Positions 43,336-52,023 of a stretch of DNA of 64,000 bases are shown here, in pieces. Source of the stretch: Mesobacillus sp. AQ2 (GTDB lineage: Bacteria; Bacillota; Bacilli; Bacillales; Cytobacillaceae); assembly GCF_030122805.1 (NCBI RefSeq), contig NZ_CP126080.1, positions 997,001 through 1,061,000 of the forward strand, written 5' to 3'. The translations under genes were made by a program, and so were the position numbers. Under the pieces are notes generated by a model. That model was not told the origin of the DNA, did no database searches, and worked only from the letters and a program-made list of their open reading frames with translations. Positions within the stretch are counted from its first letter, which is position 1, and every line of letters begins with the position of its first letter.

Positions 43336-45125
43336 TGATGAGGACAAAAAAGTTACTACCTGCTGCTCTCGCACTGATGCTGATCTTGCCTTCATTTCTT
43401 GATCCTGCAGCTGCGGCAGAAGCGGAAGGTAAAATTACCTCGAAGGATGAGGTAGTTTATGCCACGTTAACAGCTAATGGAAAACTTGATGATATTTATG
43501 TCGTCAATACGCTGGATGTTGCGGAAGCCGGCAAGATTGTCGATTATGGTGAATATAGCAGCGTCAAGAACCTGACCAATCTATCTAAACTGGATCGGGA
43601 TGGGCAGGCCGTCCAATTCGATGCTCCCGAAGGAAAGTTTTATTATCAGGGAAACATGGCTGATAATACGGAATTGCCCTGGTCAATAGATGTTTCTTAT
43701 TTACTTGATGGTCGTAAGATTGACCCATCTGAGCTGGCCGGTAAAAACGGACAGCTGGAAATCAGGATCCATACTTCAGCCAATGAAAAAGCAAATTCTC
43801 TCTACTTTGAGAATTACTTATTGCAAATTTCCCTGCAGCTTTCAAATAGTTATCAAAATTTGGAAGCAAATGGCGGGATGGTTGCAAACGCTGGGAAAAA
43901 CAAGCAAATCACTTTTACGGTAATGCCCGGCCAGGAGGAAAATCTCAGCCTCAAGGCAGAAGTCGATGATTTTGAATTCACCGGCATCAGTATCGCCGCA
44001 GTTCCATCAACCTTGCCGATTGATACTTCCGAGATGGAGAACATGACTGAAGACATGTCCACATTGTCCGATGCAATCAGCGAATTGAACCAAGGCGTTG
44101 CCGAATTGAACCAAGGTGTTTCGGAATTGAATGACGGAGCAGCGAGTCTCCGTGATGGTTCGGCAAAATATAAAAATGGCATCAGCGAGTTGAACAGCTC
44201 ATCCTCACAAATAGTAGGTGCATCGAATTCGATTGGCGATGCTCTGAAAAAAATCAGTACATCCCTATCAGGAGATTCTGCTCAAATGGACATGAGGAGC
44301 CTGAGCGAATTGCCAGCAGGACTGACTAAATTGGCAGATGGGATGAACCAGGCAGCCGATGGTTTGACAGTTTTGCGGGAAAATTACGCAGCAGCTTATG
44401 GTGCCCTGGATGGAGCGATTAAGGGAATTCCGGCACAACAGGTTTCTGAGGAAGAAATAGCTGCATTATACAGCAGTGGCGCGGACGCCAATGTCGTCAA
44501 GAAATTGGTTGAATCCTATGCAGCTGCCCAGAGAGTCAAAGGAACGTATTCACAGGTGCAGAAAGCTTTTGCAGCCGTGGACCCAACATTGAAGCAGGTC
44601 AGCGGATCGGTGTCAGAAATGAGCGCGGCTCTCAATGGGATAGCTGGAGAACTTTCTGCCTCCTTAAAGGACACGGATATGAGCGGCCTGGAACAGCTGC
44701 AAAAAGGGCTCAACGAATTGTCCGCGAAATACGGTCAGTTCCATTCAGGATTAGTGGGCTATACTGGGGGATTAAGCAAGCTTGCCACCTCCTATAAAGA
44801 ACTGCATTCAGGAATTGAAGGTCTGGCTGCCGGCACAGGTGAACTGAATAATGGAGTCGGCGAACTGCATGATGGAACAAGCAAGTTGAATGAGGAAACG
44901 AAGAACCTGCCCGAGCAAATGCAGCAGAAAATCAAAGAGATGATCAAGGAATACGACAAATCCGATTTTGAACCAGTTTCCTTTGTTTCTGCTAAAAATG
45001 AAAAAGTGGCCTCCGTTCAATTCGTCATCAAAACAAATGCAATCGAAAAAGAAGAGCAAGCAGAGAAAAAAGCAAAGCCTGAGAAAAAGAAAGGCTTCTG
45101 GGAGCTTTTGATGGAATTGTTTTAA
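43332..45125 (+). CDS. Exported coiled-coil protein, YhgE/Pip-like repeats, partner of the MMPL exporter, 597 aa
   Basis: Signal peptide (KLLPAALALMLILPSFLDP, AAAAEAE). Residues 30-230 are beta-rich. Heptad-type repeats start at about 245 (ISELNQGVAELNQGVSELND) and return near the C-terminus (ELHSGIEGLAAGTGELNNGV), as in YhgE/Pip and MMPL-accessory proteins. No C-terminal TM helices are seen; the tail is basic (KKAKPEKKKGFWELLMELF). The start overlaps the exporter stop (ATGA); three consecutive ATGs allow starts at 43332, 43335 or 43338. It may bridge the membrane exporter and the wall. Confidence 0.78.
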   Translation: MMMRTKKLLPAALALMLILPSFLDPAAAAEAEGKITSKDEVVYATLTANGKLDDIYVVNTLDVAEAGKIVDYGEYSSVKNLTNLSKLDRDGQAVQFDAPEGKFYYQGNMADNTELPWSIDVSYLLDGRKIDPSELAGKNGQLEIRIHTSANEKANSLYFENYLLQISLQLSNSYQNLEANGGMVANAGKNKQITFTVMPGQEENLSLKAEVDDFEFTGISIAAVPSTLPIDTSEMENMTEDMSTLSDAISELNQGVAELNQGVSELNDGAASLRDGSAKYKNGISELNSSSSQIVGASNSIGDALKKISTSLSGDSAQMDMRSLSELPAGLTKLADGMNQAADGLTVLRENYAAAYGALDGAIKGIPAQQVSEEEIAALYSSGADANVVKKLVESYAAAQRVKGTYSQVQKAFAAVDPTLKQVSGSVSEMSAALNGIAGELSASLKDTDMSGLEQLQKGLNELSAKYGQFHSGLVGYTGGLSKLATSYKELHSGIEGLAAGTGELNNGVGELHDGTSKLNEETKNLPEQMQQKIKEMIKEYDKSDFEPVSFVSAKNEKVASVQFVIKTNAIEKEEQAEKKAKPEKKKGFWELLMELF

Positions 45126-45131
45126 TGTATG

Positions 45132-45178
45132 AAAGACAGTCTGGCGGCATAGCTTTTGCTTCCGTACTGTCTTTTTTC
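45132..45178 (+). terminator. Terminator of the MMPL operon
   Basis: Stem AAAGACAGT / ACTGTCTTT followed by TTTCTTTG. Confidence 0.78.
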
Positions 45179-45299
45179 TTTGCCGCCCGTTGGATAAACA
45201 TGGTTTTAAGCAGCGCAAAAGGGTAAAATTCAATTGTGAAGGCAAAATAACTATGTTAGCGTAAAAAGACAGAGCTGCATGGACTGAGGAGGAATTAGT

Positions 45300-45809
45300 A
45301 TGATCAGTGACAAGCTAGTAAATGGATTGGTTGAACAAATGAATTATGAATTTTATTCTGCGCATGCATACATGGCAATGGCAGCATATTGCTCAGCGGA
45401 GAATTTGGATGGTTTTGCGAACTTCTTTATGGTACAAGCAGAGGAAGAACGCTTCCATGCAATGAAGTTTTACAATTTCATCAATGATATGGGTGAACGT
45501 GTGACATTCGATGGTTTTAATGCTCCATCGAACGATTTCGAATCTGTCCTTGATGTGTTCGAAAAAGGACTTGCACATGAGAAGGAAGTAACCCGCCGCA
45601 TCTATAATCTGGCAGATATCGCCCTCGACGAACGTGAGCACGCAACGATGACATTCCTGAAATGGTTCATCGAGGAACAAGTCGAAGAAGAGGCACTCTT
45701 CGACAGCCTCATCCAGAAGCTGCGCCGGATTGACCAGGACAGCAACGCCTTCTTCATGCTTGAAAATGAACTCGCACAGCGTTCATTCACAGCACCAGAG
45801 TCAAAATAA
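45300..45809 (+). CDS. ftnA: Bacterial non-heme ferritin, 169 aa
   Basis: Iron-storage cage protein. Ferroxidase residues E17 (NYEFYSA), E50 and H53 (EEERFHAM), E94 region (HEKEVT) and EEQVEEE late in helix D are present. Length is typical. GAGGAGG lies nine nt before ATG. It stands alone between two terminators and may buffer iron for the Fe-S-rich respiratory enzymes. Confidence 0.93.
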   Translation: MISDKLVNGLVEQMNYEFYSAHAYMAMAAYCSAENLDGFANFFMVQAEEERFHAMKFYNFINDMGERVTFDGFNAPSNDFESVLDVFEKGLAHEKEVTRRIYNLADIALDEREHATMTFLKWFIEEQVEEEALFDSLIQKLRRIDQDSNAFFMLENELAQRSFTAPESK

Positions 45810-45818
45810 ATACGAAAA

Positions 45819-45852
45819 AACAGGATTCCCAGCCGGAATCCTGTTTTTTTAT
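45819..45852 (+). terminator. Terminator of ferritin gene
   Basis: Stem AACAGGATTCC / GGAATCCTGTT, loop CAGCC, then TTTTT. Confidence 0.9.
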
Positions 45853-45884
45853 ATAGAAAAGACTAATTGCCCTTTAAAATCCCC

Positions 45885-46031
45885 CAGTTGGTTGAGCTTT
45901 ATCTACAGTTGGTTGAGCTTTATCTACAGTTGGTTGAGCTTTATCTCCAGTTGGTTGAGCTTTATCTCCAGTTGGCATAGTTTTATCTCCAGTTGATAGA
46001 AATTTATCTCCAGTTAGTTGAACTTTATCCG
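45885..46031. repeat. Tandem array, period exactly 21 bp, seven units
   Basis: CAGTTGGTTGAGCTTTATCT-type units start at 45885, 45906, 45927, 45948, 45969, 45990 and 46011. The first four are near identical and later ones drift. Decayed remnants reach about 46110. Because 21 is a multiple of three, one frame reads SWLSFIY repeats, but there is no start or ribosome site of its own. The gap to 46268 has no other feature. Confidence 0.93.
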
Positions 46032-46268
46032 GTTAGCTGTGCTTTATCTTCGACAGCTGTTTATAATTCCGATTATGAAGTTTTATTCCCGGTTGGCACA
46101 GATTTGTTCCAAGTTCAGCGACTGTGATAACCGTTGATACTGATTGAATCATGCTCCCTCGTCAAACGGAGTCCATCTGCCAATTATATCCAAATTTTCA
46201 AAAAAACTATTCCGCTTGTTTATTGGGGTATGAGTTATATAACAGAAACTTACGACAAGGAGGACCTT

Positions 46269-46652
46269 ATGAAAAAACTACTTATATCTTTAACAGCTGC
46301 TGGGATCCTTGCTGGATGCAGTGCTGGTGACAGTGAGAATGGGCAGGAGGGGCCGCCGGAAACGGAGGTTAAGACTGAGGAGGATCCGGTGACCACGGAT
46401 TATCTGCAAGAGAGGTTTTATGAAGGAATGGATTATGATGCTTATGCTGTTGAGGTTCAGACATGGGTTGATAAGGGCCAGGCGACCATTTCCGATACTG
46501 TAAAGATTGATGGGCAAAAGAATGTATCAGCGGATATCATCCAGGTGGCTGACGGATTCCTGGCGGTTGCAAATGACAGCAAGGAAATCACTTTTATCAA
46601 ACCCTTCGCCTCTCCTGAGGATGCAAAAGAATACTTGGAGAATAATCTATAA
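46269..46652 (+). CDS. Small lipoprotein, 127 aa, unknown
   Basis: AAGGAGG precedes ATG 46269. Lipoprotein signal KKLLISLTAAGILAGCSAGD with the lipobox LAGC (Cys about 17). The mature part starts with an acidic linker and has a small domain (YAVEVQTWVDKGQATISDTV, GFLAVANDSKEITFIKPFA). I recognise no family. It is followed directly by a terminator that overlaps the catalase promoter. Confidence 0.75.
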   Translation: MKKLLISLTAAGILAGCSAGDSENGQEGPPETEVKTEEDPVTTDYLQERFYEGMDYDAYAVEVQTWVDKGQATISDTVKIDGQKNVSADIIQVADGFLAVANDSKEITFIKPFASPEDAKEYLENNL

Positions 46653-46659
46653 AAAAACG

Positions 46660-46692
46660 CAGCCCGCTAACAAATCGTTTAGCGGGCATTTC
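46660..46692 (+). terminator. Terminator of lipoprotein gene
   Basis: Stem GCCCGCTAA / TTAGCGGGC followed by ATTTCCTTG. Confidence 0.72.
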
Positions 46693-46702
46693 CTTGTGGT
46701 AT
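46677..46702 (+). promoter_or_regulatory. Probable sigma-B promoter of the catalase gene
   Basis: GTTTAG (46677-46682), 14 bases, TGGTAT (46697-46702) matches the sigma-B consensus GTTTAA / GGGTAT at 10 of 12 positions with allowed spacing. The -35 box is inside the 3' arm of the upstream terminator. B. subtilis katE is a sigma-B gene, which supports the call. Confidence 0.55.
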
Positions 46703-46808
46703 ACGTCCATAGAGGGGCATGGACAGAAAGGACCATGAAACGGTCTCTAATTCATCTTGTGAACGATTACATAATATGCTCACACATCGTAAATGGAGGA
46801 ATGAATCA

Positions 46809-48884
46809 GTGAAGAGAAATGAGAACCATCAATCTATGAACAAGAATTCAAAAGATCAGCAGCTGGAACAGTTCAGATCCGGTCATGACGGAGAAGCATT
46901 GACAACGAACCAGGGACTGCGTGTTTCTGAAGATGAACATTCCCTGAAGGCGGGCGAGCGTGGTCCGACTTTGATGGAGGATTTCCATTTCCGTGAGAAA
47001 ATGACTCATTTTGACCATGAGCGCATTCCTGAGCGTATTGTCCATGCAAGGGGATTTGCGGCTCATGGGTACTTCCAGGTGTACGAGCCAATGGCTGAAT
47101 ATACGAAAGCAGGGTTCCTGCAGGATCCGTCAAAAAAGACTCCGGTCTTTGTGCGCTTCTCGACGGTTGCCGGTTCACGCGGGTCAGGTGATACTGTCCG
47201 TGATGTCCGCGGTTTTTCGACTAAATTTTATACAGAAGAGGGGAATTACGACCTTGTCGGCAACAATATCCCTGTATTTTTCATCCAGGATGCAATCAAG
47301 TTCCCTGATTTGATTCACGCAGTCAAGCCGGAACCGCATAATGAAATCCCGCAGGCGCAGTCAGCGCACGACACGTTCTGGGATTTTATCGCGAATAATA
47401 CGGAGTCCGCACACATGATCATGTGGCATATTTCAGACCGTGCAATTCCGCGCAGCTTCCGGATGATGGAGGGCTTTGGTGTCCATACATTCAGGTTTAT
47501 CAATGAACAGGGGAAGGCCCGTTTTATAAAATTCCACTGGAAACCGGTGTTGGGAGTCCATTCACTGGTTTGGGATGAAGCGCAGAAGCTTGCCGGCAAA
47601 GACCCTGATTTCCATCGCCGTGATCTTTTTGATGCGATCGAGATGGGGAATTATCCAGAATACGAGCTTGGCGTCCAGATGATTGATGAGGAAGACGAAT
47701 TCAAATTTGATTTCGATGTTCTGGACCCGACTAAAATCTGGCCAGAGGAACTGGTGCCAGTCAAGATCATCGGAAAAATGACGCTGAATCAGAATGTGAC
47801 CAATTACTTTGCGGAAACAGAACAGGTCGCATTCCATCCGGGACATGTCGTGCCAGGAATCGATTTTTCAAATGACCCGCTTCTTCAAGGGCGTTTGTTC
47901 TCCTATACCGACACGCAGCTTTCCCGTCTCGGCGGTCCGAACTTCCATGAAATCCCGATAAACAGGCCCGTATGCCCGTTCCATAACAATCAGCGCGATG
48001 GAATGCACAGGATGACAATTGACCGCGGCCAGGTAGCCTACCATAAAAACTCGCTCCAAAGCAATCATCCAAAAACTTCATCCGCGAGCGAGGGTGGATA
48101 TCAACATTATCAGGAAAAAGTGGATGGCCGAAAAGTCCAGGCACGCAGCGACAGCTTCAAGGACCACTATTCACAGGCAATCCTTTTCTGGAACAGCATG
48201 TCCGATGTTGAAAAGGAGCATATGATCCAGGCATTCGGCTTTGAGCTAGGTAAGGTAAAAAGCAAGGATGTACAGCAGCAGGTGGTCGAGATGCTCGGCA
48301 ATATCGATACCTTACTGGCTGAGCAGGTAGCAGAAAGTCTGGGGGCAAAAAAGCCAGAAAGCAAACCAGCAGAAGTGACTATGTCTTCTCCAGCATTAAG
48401 CCAAATGAATACAGCGAAGCTCCCGAATACCAGAAAGGTTGCGATCCTTGCAGATCATGGATTTAACGGAGCAGAAGTTTCCGGTGTGATGGAGATTTTG
48501 AAAAAGAGCGGCATTACAGCGGAAATTGTCAGCAAACAGCTCGGCATGATCAAGGGCGATGACGGGAGTGAGATTGAAGCCCAGCATACACTTTTAACAG
48601 GAAGCTCTGTTCTTTTTGACGCTTTGTATATCGCCGGCGGCCAGCAGAGTGTCGACAGCCTGAAGCAGAAAAAGGAAGCCGTTTATTTTGTGGATGAGTC
48701 GTTCAGCCACTTAAAGGCAGTTGGTGCAGGAAAAGAAGGTGCAGAACTCCTGGCTGCTGCAGGAATCGGCCATGAAGAAGCCTCAGGTGTCGTCGTTTTT
48801 GAAAACAGCAAAGAAGTGACAGGTGAAGCCCAGAAATTCATCAAGGCAGTAGCAGAACACCGCCACTGGAATCGAATGATTTAA
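46809..48884 (+). CDS. katE: Large-subunit (clade 2) catalase KatE, 691 aa
   Basis: Heme catalase breaking down hydrogen peroxide. Catalytic His in PERIVHARGFAAHG, Asn region in FFIQDAIKFPD, proximal heme Tyr in RLFSYTDTQLSRLGGPNF. After about residue 530 there is a class I glutamine amidotransferase/DJ-1-like domain (KVAILADHGFNGAEVSGVM, DALYIAGGQQSV), as in E. coli HPII. GTG start chosen because GGAGG lies nine nt upstream; an ATG at 46836 would remove nine residues. Probably sigma-B controlled. Confidence 0.93.
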   Translation: MKRNENHQSMNKNSKDQQLEQFRSGHDGEALTTNQGLRVSEDEHSLKAGERGPTLMEDFHFREKMTHFDHERIPERIVHARGFAAHGYFQVYEPMAEYTKAGFLQDPSKKTPVFVRFSTVAGSRGSGDTVRDVRGFSTKFYTEEGNYDLVGNNIPVFFIQDAIKFPDLIHAVKPEPHNEIPQAQSAHDTFWDFIANNTESAHMIMWHISDRAIPRSFRMMEGFGVHTFRFINEQGKARFIKFHWKPVLGVHSLVWDEAQKLAGKDPDFHRRDLFDAIEMGNYPEYELGVQMIDEEDEFKFDFDVLDPTKIWPEELVPVKIIGKMTLNQNVTNYFAETEQVAFHPGHVVPGIDFSNDPLLQGRLFSYTDTQLSRLGGPNFHEIPINRPVCPFHNNQRDGMHRMTIDRGQVAYHKNSLQSNHPKTSSASEGGYQHYQEKVDGRKVQARSDSFKDHYSQAILFWNSMSDVEKEHMIQAFGFELGKVKSKDVQQQVVEMLGNIDTLLAEQVAESLGAKKPESKPAEVTMSSPALSQMNTAKLPNTRKVAILADHGFNGAEVSGVMEILKKSGITAEIVSKQLGMIKGDDGSEIEAQHTLLTGSSVLFDALYIAGGQQSVDSLKQKKEAVYFVDESFSHLKAVGAGKEGAELLAAAGIGHEEASGVVVFENSKEVTGEAQKFIKAVAEHRHWNRMI

Positions 48885-48892
48885 TTTAAGAA

Positions 48893-48926
48893 AGAGAAAC
48901 GGATCATATCTGTTTCTCTTTTTTAC
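48893..48926 (+). terminator. Terminator of katE
   Basis: Stem AGAGAAACGGA / TCTGTTTCTCT followed by TTTTT. Confidence 0.87.
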
Positions 48927-48986
48927 AAAACCGGCTTATGGAAGCAACAAAGTAAACGGAAAAGCTTACCAAAGGAGGGGACATAA

Positions 48987-49616
48987 ATGAAGGTGATTGT
49001 CTTCGGTGCGCATAGCAGTGTTGGCGAATTGGTTGTCAGTAAGCTTATGAAAAACGGATATCAGTCATGCGCAGTGATCAGCAATGAAAATCAAATCGAG
49101 ACATTGAAAAAGCTTGGAGCGAATGAACTGGTGATATATGAGGAGAAGTTGCTGCCAAGCTTATTCCAGGGCTATGATGCGGCCATTTATCTAACGGGCA
49201 TCAATCCAAGAGCCAAAGCGGGCAGAACAGTAATGGTGGACCATGAGTCGGTCATAGAGACGGTAAAGGAGGCCGAAAAGCAGGGAGTTCAGCGCTTTGT
49301 AATGATGAGTGCCATCACAGCCAATGAAGCGGAAGGTGATGAAAGCCGTGACATCGGGGCCAAAGAGATGCCGGATGAATTACTGCGTCAATCAAATCTG
49401 ACATATACTGTAATACAGCCTGGAGCGGTTACAGATAAACCTGGGGATGGAAAAATATCGGCGGCTGTCACACTTGAGGAAAATGATGCTGAAATATCAC
49501 GCGAGGACTTGGCTGAGGTGCTCGTCAAGTCGCTTGAGGCGGAGAGAACTTTTAATAAGACATTCGAGGTAGCAGACGGGGATACAATGATAACAAAAGC
49601 ATTATCTTCATTATAG
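48987..49616 (+). CDS. NAD(P)-binding SDR-like protein (atypical, YhfK-type), 209 aa
   Basis: Rossmann fold with VIVFGAHSSVGELVVSKLMK at the N-terminus (GxxxxxG variant), AAIYLTGINPRAKAGRT, FVMMSAITANEA and TYTVIQPGAVTDKPG. This is the layout of atypical SDR (SDR_a5) proteins such as YhfK; the Tyr-x3-Lys site is absent. Substrate unknown. AAAGGAGGGG precedes ATG. It is 15 bp upstream of the next gene, so the two are likely co-transcribed. Confidence 0.83.
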   Translation: MKVIVFGAHSSVGELVVSKLMKNGYQSCAVISNENQIETLKKLGANELVIYEEKLLPSLFQGYDAAIYLTGINPRAKAGRTVMVDHESVIETVKEAEKQGVQRFVMMSAITANEAEGDESRDIGAKEMPDELLRQSNLTYTVIQPGAVTDKPGDGKISAAVTLEENDAEISREDLAEVLVKSLEAERTFNKTFEVADGDTMITKALSSL

Positions 49617-49631
49617 GAAAGGAGGATCCAA

Positions 49632-51248
49632 ATGGGTTTGACGGATTACCTTGTGATCGGCTTGTTTATTTTCATCGCCTTGATCATACTCGTGCCGATT
49701 CTGTTATTCATTTATTTATATTTAAAAGACGACAAGCAAAAACAGCATTCGATTTTGAGGAATTTCCCTGTCATCGGGAAGGTGCGTTATTTTACCGAAC
49801 ACATCGGCCCTGAACTTAGGCAGTATTTATTTAATGCTGATAATGAAGGAAAGCCTTTTTCGCGCAAAGAATACCAGGATGTCGTTAAGGCAGGGAAGTA
49901 TAAGGAAAGATTGATTGGTTTCGGCTCTTTAAAAGACTTTGATGCAGAAGGCTTTTATATTCGAAATACGCTTTTTCCGAAGTTGACTGAAGAAATGAAG
50001 ATCGATAACGCAGAAAAAGTCAAAACAAGAGTTTACAAGATTGATGGCGAGGGGCTGTTCACACGGAAGGAACACAACGAGGAAAAGCTGGTTGACCCTT
50101 ATTACTTGCAGGATGAAGACGCTGTCGTTGTTGGTGAAAGTACTTGCCGCTATCCATTCAGGGTAAAAGGCCAGGTAGGCCAGTCAGCTATGAGCTATGG
50201 AGCACTTGGTGAGAAAGCGATCCAGGCGTTGTCAAAAGGTCTCGGAATTGCAGGCGGAACGTGGATGAATACAGGTGAAGGCGGATTGTCCGACCACCAC
50301 CTCGCAGGGAATCCGGATATCATCATGCAAATCGGTCCCGATTTATTTGGTGTCCGCAAGCCAAACGGGGAGTTTTCCTGGGAAGAATTCAAGAAGAAAA
50401 GCGAGATGCCACAGATAAAAGCATTTGAGATCAAGCTGGCGCAGGGGGCTAAGACACGCGGCGGCCATGTTGAAGGTGCAAAGGTTACCGAGGAGATCGC
50501 CAAAATCCGTCTGGTTGAAGTCGGAAAGACCATTAACAGTCCGAACAGATTTTATGAATTCAGTGATGTCCCATCCATGTTCGACTGGATCGAGGAATTG
50601 CGCTCGGTTGGAGGCAAGCCTGTAGGTATGAAGATTGTCGTCGGGGACATGGACGCACTTGAAAACATGATTTCTTACATGAAAGAAAGCGGGAAAGGCC
50701 CGGATTTCATTACGGTGGACGGCGGTGAAGGCGGGACAGGCGCAACCTATCAAGAGCTGGCCGATACGGTGGGGCTTCCTATTCATTCGGCGTTGCCGGT
50801 TGTGGATGAAATGCTCCGTCAGTATGGGATAAGAGACCGTGTGAAGCTGATCGCTTCTGGTAAACTGATCACCCCTGATAAAGTCGCCATCGCTCTGGCA
50901 ATGGGAGCTGATATGGTGAATATCGCCCGCGGAATGATGATCAGTGTTGGCTGCATCATGGCCCAGGTATGCCACACGAATACATGTCCTGCGGGGGTAG
51001 CGACCACAGACAAGAAGCTTCAGGATGGCCTGGTTGTCGATGAGAAGATGTACCGTGTCGCCAACTATATCATTTCGCTGCGGGAAGGCCTGTACAATCT
51101 GGCAGCGGCTGCCGGGTTGGATAGTCCCACACAATTTGAACGGAAACATATTGTCCATAAAGATAAACTTGGGCGCGTATCGCCGGTTGAAGACCTGATT
51201 ATCGCGGCAAGAAGAGCACAATTGCAAAAAGAACGAAAGATCGATTAA
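49632..51248 (+). CDS. yerD: FMN-binding glutamate synthase-like protein (YerD), 538 aa
   Basis: An N-terminal TM helix (YLVIGLFIFIALIILVPILL) is followed by a GltS-like FMN domain: GQSAMSYGALGEKAIQALSK, GTWMNTGEGGLSDHHLAG, KLAQGAKTRGGHVEGAKVT, DFITVDGGEGGTGATYQELA. A 3Fe-4S-type cluster is suggested by CIMAQVCHTNTCPAGVATTD. It has no amidotransferase domain. This YerD family is membrane-tethered and of unproven substrate. AAAGGAGG precedes ATG. Confidence 0.88.
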   Translation: MGLTDYLVIGLFIFIALIILVPILLFIYLYLKDDKQKQHSILRNFPVIGKVRYFTEHIGPELRQYLFNADNEGKPFSRKEYQDVVKAGKYKERLIGFGSLKDFDAEGFYIRNTLFPKLTEEMKIDNAEKVKTRVYKIDGEGLFTRKEHNEEKLVDPYYLQDEDAVVVGESTCRYPFRVKGQVGQSAMSYGALGEKAIQALSKGLGIAGGTWMNTGEGGLSDHHLAGNPDIIMQIGPDLFGVRKPNGEFSWEEFKKKSEMPQIKAFEIKLAQGAKTRGGHVEGAKVTEEIAKIRLVEVGKTINSPNRFYEFSDVPSMFDWIEELRSVGGKPVGMKIVVGDMDALENMISYMKESGKGPDFITVDGGEGGTGATYQELADTVGLPIHSALPVVDEMLRQYGIRDRVKLIASGKLITPDKVAIALAMGADMVNIARGMMISVGCIMAQVCHTNTCPAGVATTDKKLQDGLVVDEKMYRVANYIISLREGLYNLAAAAGLDSPTQFERKHIVHKDKLGRVSPVEDLIIAARRAQLQKERKID

Positions 51249-51255
51249 TGATAGA

Positions 51256-51288
51256 AAGCCAGTCCATTCGCGGGCTGGCTGTTTTGCT
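51256..51288 (+). terminator. Terminator of yerD
   Basis: Stem AAGCCAG / CTGGCT with inner TCC / GGG, followed by GTTTTGCTTTT. Confidence 0.7.
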
Positions 51289-51360
51289 TTTAAAATTTTC
51301 TTATCAAACAAATTGTGGAATAATAAAGGGTATTAAGCTTTTCATTAGGGGGTTGCTTGC

Positions 51361-52023
51361 TTGGCGGGTAAAACAGCATTGATTGCCGGTGCGACCGGTT
51401 TGATTGGGAAGGAACTGCTGCAGTTTCTATTGAATGGGAATGAGTATGATAAAGTCATTGCGATTGTAAGAAGGCCGGTTGGGATTGATCATCCAAAACT
51501 TGATGAAAGAATCGTCGATTTCAATCAGCTCGAACAAAGAAAACAGCTATTTACAGCGGACGATGTGTTTTGCTGTCTTGGAACAACAATCAAAAAGGCT
51601 AAAACGAAGGAAGCGATGTGGAAAATAGACGTTGAATATCCAGTTTCCATTGCCACGCTGGCGAGTTCGGAGGGAGCAAAGAAGTTCTTGCTTGTCAGCT
51701 CAATGAACGCGGACCCTGAATCTGCAATTTTTTATCCAAGGATGAAAGGGAAGCTCGAAGAGGAAATCAAACAGATCCCATTTGAAACAACTGCCATCTT
51801 CCGTCCGTCTCTCCTGCTGGGGGAACGTGAAGAATTCAGGTTTGGCGAAAGGACGGCAGCGGCCATTTTTTCGAAACTGCCTTTTCTTTTTACCGGTCCG
51901 TTAAGGAAATATAAAGCGATTGAAGGAAGGACAGTGGCTTCTGCAATGTATCGTGTTGCCCAGAAAAATGATAAAGGACTGACTGTGTATCCTTCTGAAC
52001 TCATACAAGAGATAGGGTGCTGA
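51361..52023 (+). CDS. NAD(P)-dependent oxidoreductase, HIM1/TIP30-like atypical SDR, 220 aa
   Basis: TTG start with GGGGG seven to ten nt upstream. The Rossmann motif TALIAGATGLIGKELLQFLL is followed by DDVFCCLGTTIKKAKTKEAM, a signature of this group, then FLLVSSMNADPESAIFYPRMKGKLEEEI with the YxxxK pair, and IFRPSLLLGEREEFRFGE. Function unknown. Its end overlaps the next gene by seven bases (GTGCTGA). Confidence 0.83.
   Translation: MAGKTALIAGATGLIGKELLQFLLNGNEYDKVIAIVRRPVGIDHPKLDERIVDFNQLEQRKQLFTADDVFCCLGTTIKKAKTKEAMWKIDVEYPVSIATLASSEGAKKFLLVSSMNADPESAIFYPRMKGKLEEEIKQIPFETTAIFRPSLLLGEREEFRFGERTAAAIFSKLPFLFTGPLRKYKAIEGRTVASAMYRVAQKNDKGLTVYPSELIQEIGC

Noticed and set aside
45730..45996. Frame reading SWLSFIY repeats
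   Set aside because: Product of a 21-bp tandem array in frame; starts inside the ferritin gene and has no ribosome site.
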